Origin: Chrysomallon squamiferum
Lineage: Eukaryota > Mollusca > Gastropoda > Neomphalida > Peltospiridae
Direction: 5' to 3'
DNA: 64,000 nt
Assembly (NCBI GenBank): GCA_012295275.1
Contig: CM022665.1
Location: forward strand, 2,623,167 to 2,687,166
Shown here piece after piece: positions 1-9,443 of this stretch; within the stretch, counting starts at the first letter, position 1; each line of letters opens with the position of its first letter. Below the pieces are notes generated by a model. It was given only the letters and a program-made list of their open reading frames with translations, did not search any database and was not told the DNA's origin. The position numbers were made by a program, and so were the translations under genes.

Positions 1-822
1 TAGCCATATTATACACGGACGTACCTTTTCTTTCTTTGTCTTATTTGGCATGTCGAGTGGCGACCTGTACTACAAGGAAGGTTAACCACTATTTCTACCA
101 CTTTACAATATCCATGTACATATCCTAAATGGCTTAACACAAAACAAGGAATTTGATTGGTCAGTTCTGCTCACATGGCTTTTGGTAAACATAAGTCTAA
201 ATGAATATAGATACATAATTGTATGACACAGGCGAATGAACTGAATTGCTAATAACTCACGGCGCACGCACATGCACATATTATACAATCTTTTAAAAAA
301 GAAAAAGAAAAAGAAAAAAGAAAATGGAATTATATTTTTAAAATATTTTCTGAAAATGAACGACAGCCCTAAAAGGCCTTAACAAAGATTTTATAATTAG
401 AATAAACTGAAATTGATATTTCAAAACACATGAGCAGTTATACTTTCTTTAAATTAAAAGGACAATGAAAACACGAATAATCGTACTAGAATTCAAAACT
501 CTATTAATTACTTTATGAGATACACCACTTCACAGCGTCCTGAGAATTCTTTTCAAAATACAATTTTTACCATTTTGCAAAGTTTATAACTTTTTATTTA
601 TTACGGAAAAAAAAAAAAATGAAATACAAAACATGTTAAAGATTTTATTTTATTACTATGCTGTAATAAAGGGCATCTAGGGGCAGATCCAGGGGGTAGA
701 TCCAGTCTTGGTAAGTCTCGTTATATATATATCTTCTTTTTAAAGAAATTAATTTTGTGCAATCCGGGACACGTTTCTTAAGCCTTCAGATTTTATTTTT
801 TACAAATAGCAATATACAACAA
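1..822. other. AT-rich spacer, no gene seen
   Basis: No coding potential was recognised on either strand. It contains purine-rich and poly-A tracts near 293-325 and 606-619 and a short TA run near 725. ORFs here are short and without similarity to known families. Confidence 0.5.
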
Positions 823-1227
823 CTGCGGATTTGTCAGCCACAGATGTATGTTCATAAGCACCAGTGAAGTGAGACGCTCCTTGCTTATTTTTGATCGAAG
901 TGAAGATTATGTATGCAGAAAATTTCCTCTTGTATCTGGAATGATGTGTGCAGTCTGTAAAAGTGCGATCAAGTTCGGGAAGAGATCATTGCTACGCAAG
1001 TTTAGCGCTTGTAATAGCGAATTGCGTGGAGCCTGCTTATTCATAAATTTGGCCCGCCATACTTCTAATTTTGTGCGGAGGCTCTTAAACCGGGGCAAAT
1101 CATCTCTGTACATGCCTGGGTCGTCTACAAGCTTTGGAAGTTCTGATGCATCCTTCGTTATTATTACTGCAGTGATGTGAGTGAACAATGAAGATATTTG
1201 CTTGCGGAAGGGGCAGAAGCGACCCAT
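823..1227 (-). pseudogene. hAT-family transposase C-terminal relic
   Basis: The minus-strand translation includes YRDDLPRFKSLRTKLEVWRA, then RSNDLFPNLIALLQTAHIIP, an in-frame TAA after NFLHT, and beyond it RSKISKERLTSLVLMNIHL. This is the order of the hAT C-terminal dimerisation region as found in ZMYM1 and 52-kDa-repressor-like proteins (DLFPN...LLK.A...P then SQERL..L.LMNIH). The stop codon and the apparently shortened ERSFS segment show decay. With the fragment at 4774-5094 it probably belonged to one element or domesticated gene. Identification rests on remembered family motifs. Confidence 0.6.
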
Positions 1228-1229
1228 AT

Positions 1230-2040
1230 TTTGGGGTCCTGAAGCTTGAAATGTTATGGGTGGTGGACCCTTGCGGGCAACAGCGAGTTTTGGGTAACCA
1301 CTATTAACTTCTTTATTGTGCTTACTCCTGGACTAGGGGCCCTGAAGCTTTAGCTAAAACAGATAGGCTTCTGGAATGGGGAAAACTTCTTGCACCAGTG
1401 AACTGAAGTCATTAACGAAAGAAATTCAAAGAGACCGTTTGAAGTATTCCACAAGGCCGGGTGCTGGCATTGTAATTATTTCTACCTTCCCTTCGCACGG
1501 GTCGCACGCTGATTGGTTTCAAGTTCTTTCGCTGGTTCCATCATGATGACCACGTAATGGCGAACACTAGCGACCGAGCTAAATAATGCAGTAAACAATA
1601 CTGACCAGGCCTGCTTTGCTCTCATCTTGCTGGATCCAGCTGAAGTCAATTCTCACCTCTGGTTTATTGTGGCTTCTTAATAAAGCGTCTAAAGCTACAA
1701 CGGATGATTTGTGGAAAACGGTTTGTTCACAAGTAGTACTTTTCTTAATGCAACGAAAGGACTTTCAATCAATGTACCAAACAAAGACGCGATCTACCAC
1801 CATAATAATGCACAAAAAGAACATAAAGCAAACAGCATCCACTTTTCTTTGGCTGGGAATCCATCTATCCGATACCGAAATGACACCAGTACGAAACAGT
1901 CTGTATCGGACACGAAACACAAATGAATGAATCCATTAAAACGAAACGACTCGGCGGTACCGCAGTCTTTCTGCAGTGGCAACTAGTCTGACTAACCAAA
2001 CTAAAGATGCAAGAGAAAATTGTCATTCACTGGTTTCGCA
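1230..2040. other. Non-coding stretch with short duplicated words and an inverted copy of the array motif
   Basis: No credible gene. The word pair ggggtcctgaagctt / ggggccctgaagctt occurs at about 1232-1246 and 1336-1350. Bases 1851-1886 are an inverted copy (33 of 36 identical) of a motif found in each unit of the array at 2315-4775. GC content is higher here than in the neighbouring array. Confidence 0.5.
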
Positions 2041-2312
2041 CATTATTATTATTTTTTATTATTATTATTTTTTTTTTTCCCTACTACCTTTGCCCAGATA
2101 TTGTGAGTATCCTTGTTCACTGGTGCAAACGCATCGCAGAGCAAAGACTACTTTCGAGATTCTTTCTGAAACTGCTGTCTTGTTCGAATGTACAAAAAAT
2201 AATAATAATAATAAAAACAAATAATAAATAAATAAATAAATAAATAAAATAATAATATAACAATAATAATAATAATAATAACAATAATAATAAAAAAATA
2301 ATAAATAAATAA
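2041..2312. repeat. AT-rich microsatellite cluster (ATT/AAT and AAAT units)
   Basis: Runs of ATT near 2042-2070, of AAT/AATAAAT near 2199-2253 and again near 2262-2312 surround about 110 bp of ordinary sequence. ORFs across it translate as runs of Tyr, Leu and Ile and are artefacts. Confidence 0.8.
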
Positions 2313-2929
2313 ATGCCACACAGAAAAAACGTTGAAATTTTGTCGTATAATTTTATTTTTAAAACATTTCCCATTTTAATATCAGAATTAATATTAACAT
2401 TTTATGTTCTTATTTATTATTATTATTATTATTATTATATTACAATGTAATTGTGAATATTTTGTATTATATTGAAGAGAATTCTCCTAAATCTGTCACT
2501 GATGATCTTTTATATGCATTAAAGCTGTAATAAAAAATCTGTGGGAAAATATTTATTTTTAATTTATTATTATTAATTAATTTGTTTTATTTTATTTTAT
2601 TTATTTTTATTCGTTTTTTTTTTTTTTTTTTTTTTAAATTATTAATACAAGGGTAATAAAGCAATCCCATTGTACAATATTAAATTTATGTAAAATTCAA
2701 TCATAAATGTTTATGAATTCTTTTTTTATTACAGTTGTTGTTTATCATTATTAAGTCTTTTAAGTTCAGTTTCTACTTGTTTTTATCGTGTAAATTTGTT
2801 TGCCCATTAATAACAATGAATGCTATGAAAATAAAAATTTTAGTCTGTGTTCATGTATTTTTATTTATTCTTATTAAGCTACTGAATTTTAAAGGATTTT
2901 TTTATTTTATTTATTTATTTTTTTTTTTG

Positions 2930-2933
<4 letters not shown>

Positions 2934-3003
<70 letters not shown>
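2934..3003 (+). repeat. (CT)n microsatellite inside array unit 1
   Basis: About 34 uninterrupted CT dinucleotides. Units 2 and 3 have only a T-rich tract at this place (about 3740-3782 and 4545-4563), so the expansion arose after the units duplicated. Confidence 0.95.
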
Positions 3004-3005
<2 letters not shown>

Positions 3006-3204
3006 AAGAGTTATAATAAATAATAAATATTAATAATAAAAACTAAAATGTAAAAAATGTATAGGTACAGTATTTTGTTGTTTTTCCAGACGTGTCATTT
3101 CGGTATTGGGTAAATGGATTCCCAGCCCTAGACTCAGAAAATACCAGCCATTTGAATTAATCTAACCATGAATAGTTTAATTTTAAGTTTTTTGCTTAAA
3201 TATT

Positions 3205-3221
3205 CTTAATAATAATAATAA

Positions 3222-3252
<31 letters not shown>

Positions 3253-3272
3253 AAATAAGTAAATAAATAAAT
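3205..3272 (+). repeat. Compound microsatellite (AAT)n(AAG)n(AAAT)n
   Basis: Tract of AAT, then AAG, then AAATAAAT units between array units 1 and 2. Confidence 0.9.
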
Positions 3273-4773
3273 GCCACTCAGAAAAAAAACGTGAACATTT
3301 TGTTGTATAATTTTATTTTTAAATCAGTTGTTATTTTGTATTAGGATTAATATTAGCATTTTATGTTATTATTGCTTGTTATTATTATTATATTACAATA
3401 TAATTTTGAATACTTTGTATTATATTGAAGACAATTCTCCCAAATATGTCACTAAATTCTGTGGAAAAATATTTATTTTTAATTTATTATTATTAATTAT
3501 TAATTTTTTTTTAATCTTTTTTTTTATTTATAATAAACTTTTATGAATTCTTTCTTATTAGTTTTTGTTTTATCATTATGAAGTCTTAAAGTTCAGTTTC
3601 TAGTTGTTTTTGACATGTAAATTTGTTTGCTCATTTATAAAATGAATGCTATGAAAATTAAAAATTTAGTCTATGTTCATGTATTTTTATTTATTTTTAT
3701 TAAGTTTCTGAATTTTATAGGATTTTTAATTTTTTATTTTAATTTATTTATTTTTTATTTTTTTATTTTTTTTTTTTTTCTCACCCAAGAGTTATAATAA
3801 ATACTAAATATTAATAATAAATACTATGATAAATAAAAATGTATAGGTACAGTATTTTGTTGTATTTCCAGACGTGTCATTTCCTTATCGGGTAAATGGA
3901 TTCCTAGCCCTAGACTTGGAACGTACCAGCCACTTGAATTAATCTAACCATGAATAGTTTAATTTTAAGTTCCTCTGCTTATATGTTCTTATAATAAATA
4001 AATAATAAAATAAATAAATAAATGCCACACAGAAAAAAAACGTGAACATATTGTTGTATAATTTTATTTTTAAAACAGTTCGGATTTTAATATTAGAATT
4101 AATATTAACATTTTATGTTATTATTATTACATTACAATATAGTTTTAAATACTTTGTATTATATTGAAGACAATTCTCCCAAATATGTCACTGATGATTT
4201 TTTTTTACATGTATTAAAGCTCTAATAAACATTATGTGGAAAAATATTTATTTTTAATTTAACATTATATTTATGCAAGTGTAATAAAGCAATCCTATTG
4301 TACAATATTGAATTTATATAAAATGTAATCATAAACTTTTATGAACTCTTTTTTATTACAGTTTTTGTTTTATCATTAAGTCTTTTTGAGTTCATTTTCT
4401 AGTTGTTTTTATCGTATAAATTTGTTTGTACATATATAATGTATGCTATGAAAATTAAAAATTTAGTCTATGTTCATGTATCTGTATTTATTTTATATTG
4501 AATCTTATAGGATTTTAAATTTTTAAAATTTTTTATATATATATATTTTTTTTATTTTTTTCTCATCCAAGAGTTATAATAAATAATAAATATTAATAAT
4601 AAAAACTAAAATTTAAAAAAATGTATAGGTACAGTATTTTGTTGTTTTTCCAGACGTGTCATTTCGGTATTGGGTAAATGGATTCCTAGCCCAAGACTCA
4701 GAAAATACCAGCCATTTGAATTAATCTAACCATAAATAGTTTAATTTTAAGTTCCTTCGTTTATATGTTCTTA

Positions 4774-5094
4774 TTACAAAGTTAAATTTCCCATTTGGTT
4801 TAGCAACTGTAATTTGTCATTCTCGCTAATGTCTGATTTTTTGAATAAACCAACATCCCCGATGTTTACTGATTCCGTTTCTCCACCAGCAATAGCTTCA
4901 TCGACCCGTAAAGGTAACCTATTAGTTTGGTAATCAAGTACCTGTGGACAGTCTTCTGAGGCATTGGCGGAAATGACTTTGTCGGGTTGAATTTTTGGAC
5001 TGGATGTCTCAGTATTCACCAGTTGCTCTTCGTCAGTTTTGGCCTTCTTCGTAAACCAGTTTAATAGCGTAGTTTGCTTTCGCTTCTTGTTCAT
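4774..5094 (-). pseudogene. hAT/ZMYM-like transposase N-terminal fragment
   Basis: A 106-codon frame begins MNKKRKQTTLLNWFTKKAK, the basic start typical of hAT-like and ZMYM-type proteins. It continues as a polar, acidic segment to LLNQMGNLTL and stops where the tandem array begins. A TTCTAG acceptor-like sequence lies about 9 nt before the ATG, so a 5' intron is possible. The C-terminal relic of the same kind of protein lies 3.5 kb downstream on the same strand (823-1227), with the catalytic middle absent. It could be an exon of a domesticated gene, but the missing core argues for a relic. Confidence 0.5.
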
Positions 5095-5183
5095 CTTGAT
5101 CTAGAATAAAGAAAATCTAGATTAATATTAGTTAGCATGTTAGCATGGTCGAAATATTTCCATTTGTCTCCGACCATGTCCTT

Positions 5184-5279
5184 GCTTTTTTCGCGCCATT
5201 CAAAGTTTTTTGCTGGTGACGCGACATGCTATATGATTTTAATAGCATTGAAATATATTGTAATAAACATGTCAAATTG

Positions 5280-5327
<48 letters not shown>

Positions 5328-5858
5328 CTTTCATTTATATTATCGTTGTTATTATTGTAGTTCCTACAGAGCAACTACGAGGGGGAGAATGAAGATGGTG
5401 GTGGTAAACACGTTACAAAAAATTTGAACGTAACGGTCAAATGCTACGAAAGCTTTATTATCAGTTTAAATTTAGTATTTTAGTTGAAACATTTTATATT
5501 TATTTATTCATCTATTTTCTGTAAACTATATTTTCCATTATTTTTCTTTTAAAAAATATTATGCTTTCTACTCGATTTAAAAAAACGAAACAAACAAAAA
5601 AAACATTGTTTATTTTTTTAAATTTAATCTTTCGTTCGTTCTTTCATGCTATTTGTTTCTTTCGAAATTTATTTTTCCTTGTTTTCTTTTTATTCTTACC
5701 TTAGCTCTTTCGATCTTTTCCTCCTCCATTATTTCTATCTTTCGTATTTAATCCTTTTCTCTCTTATTATTCACATATAATCATGTTTCTCGATTCAAAC
5801 CGATAATGTCGCGAGCTCGTTGCGTCACTAAATAAAACTTCAAACGGCGCGAAAAAAC
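5184..5858. repeat. Inverted repeat pair with E2F-like and CRE-like words, about 590 bp apart
   Basis: The arm at 5184-5225 on the plus strand (ttttttcgcgcc, caaagttttt, gtgacgc) recurs in inverted orientation at 5858-5820 (ttttttcgcgcc, gaagtttta, gtgacgc), at about 80 percent identity by eye. Both arms keep the E2F-type word TTTCGCGCC and the word GTGACGC. They are GC-rich islands in very AT-rich DNA and lie 90-760 bp upstream of the minus-strand hAT N-terminal frame, so they may be its old promoter region or the ends of a small element. Confidence 0.65.
5281..5327 (+). repeat. (AAT)n microsatellite
   Basis: About 15 ATA/AAT trinucleotides between the two arms of the 5184-5858 inverted repeat. 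Confidence 0.95.
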
Positions 5859-8800
5859 AGACACGTAATCAAAATCAAGTAAAAACAAAGTGCCAACTTC
5901 AGAATTTTAACAGTGAAACATATAGGTCTTGAGATTTTATTGGCATCATTTGTTTTTTTAAGTTTTCTTTTAAACCGATGGTCTATGAATTATTTCTTTC
6001 ATGACATTTCAAATTATGATAATAAAATAAAAAAGAAAATAAAAAAAGAAAATAAAAAAAAAGAAAGAAAGAAAGAAAAAGAAAAAAATTATGTATTGCA
6101 TTACATTTATTTTTTGTCCAGTACTGTTACTTTTATTTAGTGGAATATGTCGTTTTTCAATGTTATAACAATAGCCATTTTTACATTTGCTGTAAATGCC
6201 AGATGTTTTGTTTTAGTTAATTTCATGTATTTCAATCGGTAGTTTCTACTGTAAGAGCCGTTTTGGAATGTTTTAACAGTTGGGTGCTGTAGTATTAAAG
6301 AGAATAATTACGATTTTATTCATATCAGTCATTTATCTGAATTCTCTTTCAGTATGTGATGACTGGTGTACATTTTGGTGAAAACAATGGAGGTTGACCA
6401 GAGATGTGACGAAACAATGCGAAGCTCAAAAATAATTCATTAATGGACAGTTAGACCATTACATTACCAACGTAACATCATGCACACAGACGGACAGAAC
6501 ATTTCTCGGTCGCGTTTAGAAACCGATGGACTTTACTAAATAAAATGTTAGTTGAAAATCCATGTGTTACTGAAATATACGTTTCACTGAAGTATTTGAT
6601 CTAACTGGCTTGCATTTTATTTTGAAATTCTGACAAGCACACGACCTTGACCTTGTTCATGGAAGTTATTTTCAAATATTTCTGAAATAGCTACTCAAAA
6701 CAGTAAAGTTTATTGTAAATATTCAAAATATTTATATTATTATTATTTTATTTATTTATTGATAATTCTCTATAAACCACTAAACCATAAAGTCAAAGCA
6801 CAAAAATATGATGCTAGGTAAAGAATTGTTTTGACTCAATGTTGGTGCGAAAGTGCGTGTAATCGTAAAAAATAAATAAATATTTATACGGTTCGAAAGA
6901 GACCTTCTTCTTTCTTCTTTTAAGTTGCTCTGACCGACAACTTGTGAGTTCTTAAATATTAAACTTCGGTCTTGTTTTCAACAACACTTTTTTTTTTTTT
7001 TTAGATTCTTAACCTGAACGATGTAATCAAATTTTCACCAGTCATAACCTGTCGTTCCTCTATTTGGTGATATTTATTCCATTTTTATACACAAGACAAA
7101 CGAAGGAACCCCACCCCCACTTTTGAGTAACCGAACCAAGATGAAGTATGCTGGTAATTTTACCTGACGACACAATTGTCTTTTATGCAACAAACAACTG
7201 ACAAAATGAGAAACAGCAAAATTACTTTTGATGTTGTGGAATAAAATTATAGGCAAAAATGACTGGAATTGGAAATTTTTGGTAATTTCCATTGGGGTTT
7301 GATATAATCTACACAACATTGTAAAGTCTTTACTTTTAGTTAATAGATTCACTTTATGTTAATCTATAATTAGGCTGAATGTTACAACCATTTTTCTAAT
7401 TTAAACTTCAGTTAGGATATTCATTTTATTGATAATGTTGGACTTCTGAAACCATACTATCACTGATCCTTTGACTGTACCTTTACAAGGTCTGGCCTTG
7501 TGGTTCAGACTTCATTTTTTTACTTTCAGCATGTATTATAGCAAACCAAGAATTAATTATCATTTCAATTAAAGATTTTTACTTATTATACACAGGGTTC
7601 ATGCACCTTTGGCTATGAAAATTTCCATAACTTTTCCAAAACTTTCCATAGCCCAGTTTTATTCTTGGAGTGAACATGACTATGATGATATATAAGGCAG
7701 ATTGCCAGAAATATGAATACAAAAGTATTGCTTCACAAAAAAATTGTGTTCTTTTCTTCTTACTCAATTAATGACGCATACATTTAAAATGCCCCAAATC
7801 CTACTCCTTTTGAGTTTGTGGTCTGAATTATCAATTGGACTTCTTTCTCAGCTTTATTATTTCACAATTTATGATCTCAATTTCAATGTTTTTTTTGCTA
7901 TCACAGTCTTCCTGAACAATTAGATTTAGTCAAATCATTTTTGATGGCTAGGCTTGAAAGGCACCTCACTTGTGATGGCAGCTTGAGTTCATCTTTTGGG
8001 ATCAGGCTAAAATGGAACCATTTTCTTTGGCTTGGCTAAAACAGGGCATTGTGTCAGGGCTAAATATCGGTGAAATGAAACCAGTTTTTCATACGTTTTA
8101 TTTATGGTAAGGACATAATTTTCCATATTGTTTCCATAGCCAAGGTAATAAAACCTTATTTTTCAAAACCGTTAAGGTCCTGGAAAACACCATGATGAAT
8201 TTCCAAAACTTTCCAGAATGTGTACAAACCCTATATATATATATATATTGCCCACATGCTAACAGTAGGAAAAAAAACATTAATAATAGTAATAAAAATA
8301 ATTTTAAAAATAATTACAGTCCTATCTTTGAAAGGGGCAGATTACTTCCAGTTATACTTTGTATCATTTAGATAAATCAGTTGTGGGAGTGGGACAGGAA
8401 ACAGACATGAACATTTGAAATATAATTTGTAAGTGTTCCATCAAGTGACACAAATCACTTTAGTAAAAAATACTTATTCTATTGTTAAAAATATCTATCT
8501 GCTTGTCCTTTATTTCAAAAGTTACTGCAGTTTCACAGCTGTCAGCTGTTAATGAAATAGCTGTGCACAACTTTAATTTAACATTTAAGTAACAAAACAG
8601 CGCTAGAGTTACTCATCTCAGTTGACTAGTAACATTTTTTTTAAACACCATTTTTATTTGTTTAAATGAAACAATTATTTTTAATCTAAGATATTTTGTT
8701 CTTGGATTGCTTTTATTTTTTTATTTATTATTTACTTCAAACAAACAAAGAACAAACAATAAATTGTGGCAAAAGTTAAAATATATTCTTCAAACAAGAA

Positions 8801-9203
8801 CATTATTTTAAATTAATGTGGCCTTGGTACATTTATAAAGCTGAAAAATTAATGAGGTTGTGGAATCATGGAATATTAATAATTTAATTGCGTAAAAAAA
8901 ATTAGTATATAACAAAGGAAACACATACAAAAACTGTTTAATGTATATCAACCTGAAAGAATCAAATAAAGCAATTGATTGGCTGGCATTAATATATAGA
9001 AGTAAAATTTTTGTTTAAAAAATAAAAGATATGTTTACAATGACAGACTATATTTAAACTACATTAACATCACTACCCTGTTAACCTAAAGGTTAGAATA
9101 AAATGTTTTCATAGAAAACAACAGTGATAATAAAACAAAAACATCTAAACAAATTTTTAAATAAATAAACTTACTGGATTGATTATAATAACTAAAACAT
9201 TCC
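5859..9203. other. AT-rich intergenic stretch, no gene recognised
   Basis: Contains an AAAG-type purine tract (about 6028-6087), a poly-T run (about 6988-7002) and the dispersed-repeat fragments noted at 7595-8233. ORFs of 60-92 codons occur but show neither similarity to known families nor linked splice sites. The part nearest 9203 may hold downstream KNL1 sequence. Confidence 0.5.
7595..8233. repeat. Dispersed-repeat pieces with GGGTT..TRCAC ends in opposite orientation
   Basis: The left piece (7595-7660) begins gggttcatgcacc and contains ttccaaaactttccatagcc. The right piece (about 8100-8233) ends tgtacaaaccc and contains tttccaaaactttccag and tttccatagcc. The outer ends are imperfect inverted repeats, so the whole may be a non-autonomous element of about 640 bp or two insertions of the same repeat family. 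No transposase frame is present. Confidence 0.4.
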
Positions 9204-9209
9204 TTTATT
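9204..9209 (-). terminator. Candidate KNL1 polyadenylation signal AATAAA
   Basis: AATAAA on the minus strand lies about 235 nt after the KNL1 stop codon, in a sensible place for a 3' end. Other AATAAA words are common in this AT-rich DNA, so the choice is tentative. Confidence 0.35.
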
Positions 9210-9443
9210 AACCAAAACTGTTGGTAAATGCTGATTCATAACGCAAGCAAGTTGTCTGTCATAACTGAAAGTTTCTACAACTGGGTATCTAACTAATTTG
9301 AAATTCTGTTGAAAATGTTACATATCTCAACTCAACAGTAAGAACTAAAATGGAAAATGTCCTTTGTAAAACAGCATTCCTTCCAGCTGATATTTTTGTA
9401 GTCAGGTAAATTAACAATACATGAACTGTTTCACAATTTTTAA

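Larger units (their letters stand above)
2315..4775 (+). repeat. Three-copy tandem array, unit about 0.72-0.89 kb
   Basis: Three head-to-tail units start at the same word (gccac..cagaaaaaa) at 2315, 3273 and 4024. They run to about 3208, 3993 and 4775, each ending in a conserved block with ccag-acgtgtcattt, ggtaaatggattcc and taatctaaccat-aatagtttaatttt. The order of shared words inside the units is the same. Unit 1 is longer because it carries a (CT)n tract. Units are separated by short AAT/AAG/AAAT microsatellites. No ORF is conserved between units, so this is a non-coding satellite-like or transposon-internal array. It ends directly against the reading frame of the hAT N-terminal fragment. 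Confidence 0.85.

Noticed and set aside
2065-2374. Minus-strand ORFs of about 85 codons at 2.1-2.4 kb
   Set aside because: They translate microsatellites into Tyr/Leu/Ile runs and have no similarity or splice context.
2735-3016. ORF with a long Ser-Leu repeat C-terminus
   Set aside because: The repeat is the (CT)n tract, and the frame is not kept in the other array units.
2315-4775. CRISPR-like or satellite reading of the regular repeats
   Set aside because: Units are about 0.75 kb, AT-rich and eukaryotic, with no short repeat-spacer pattern.
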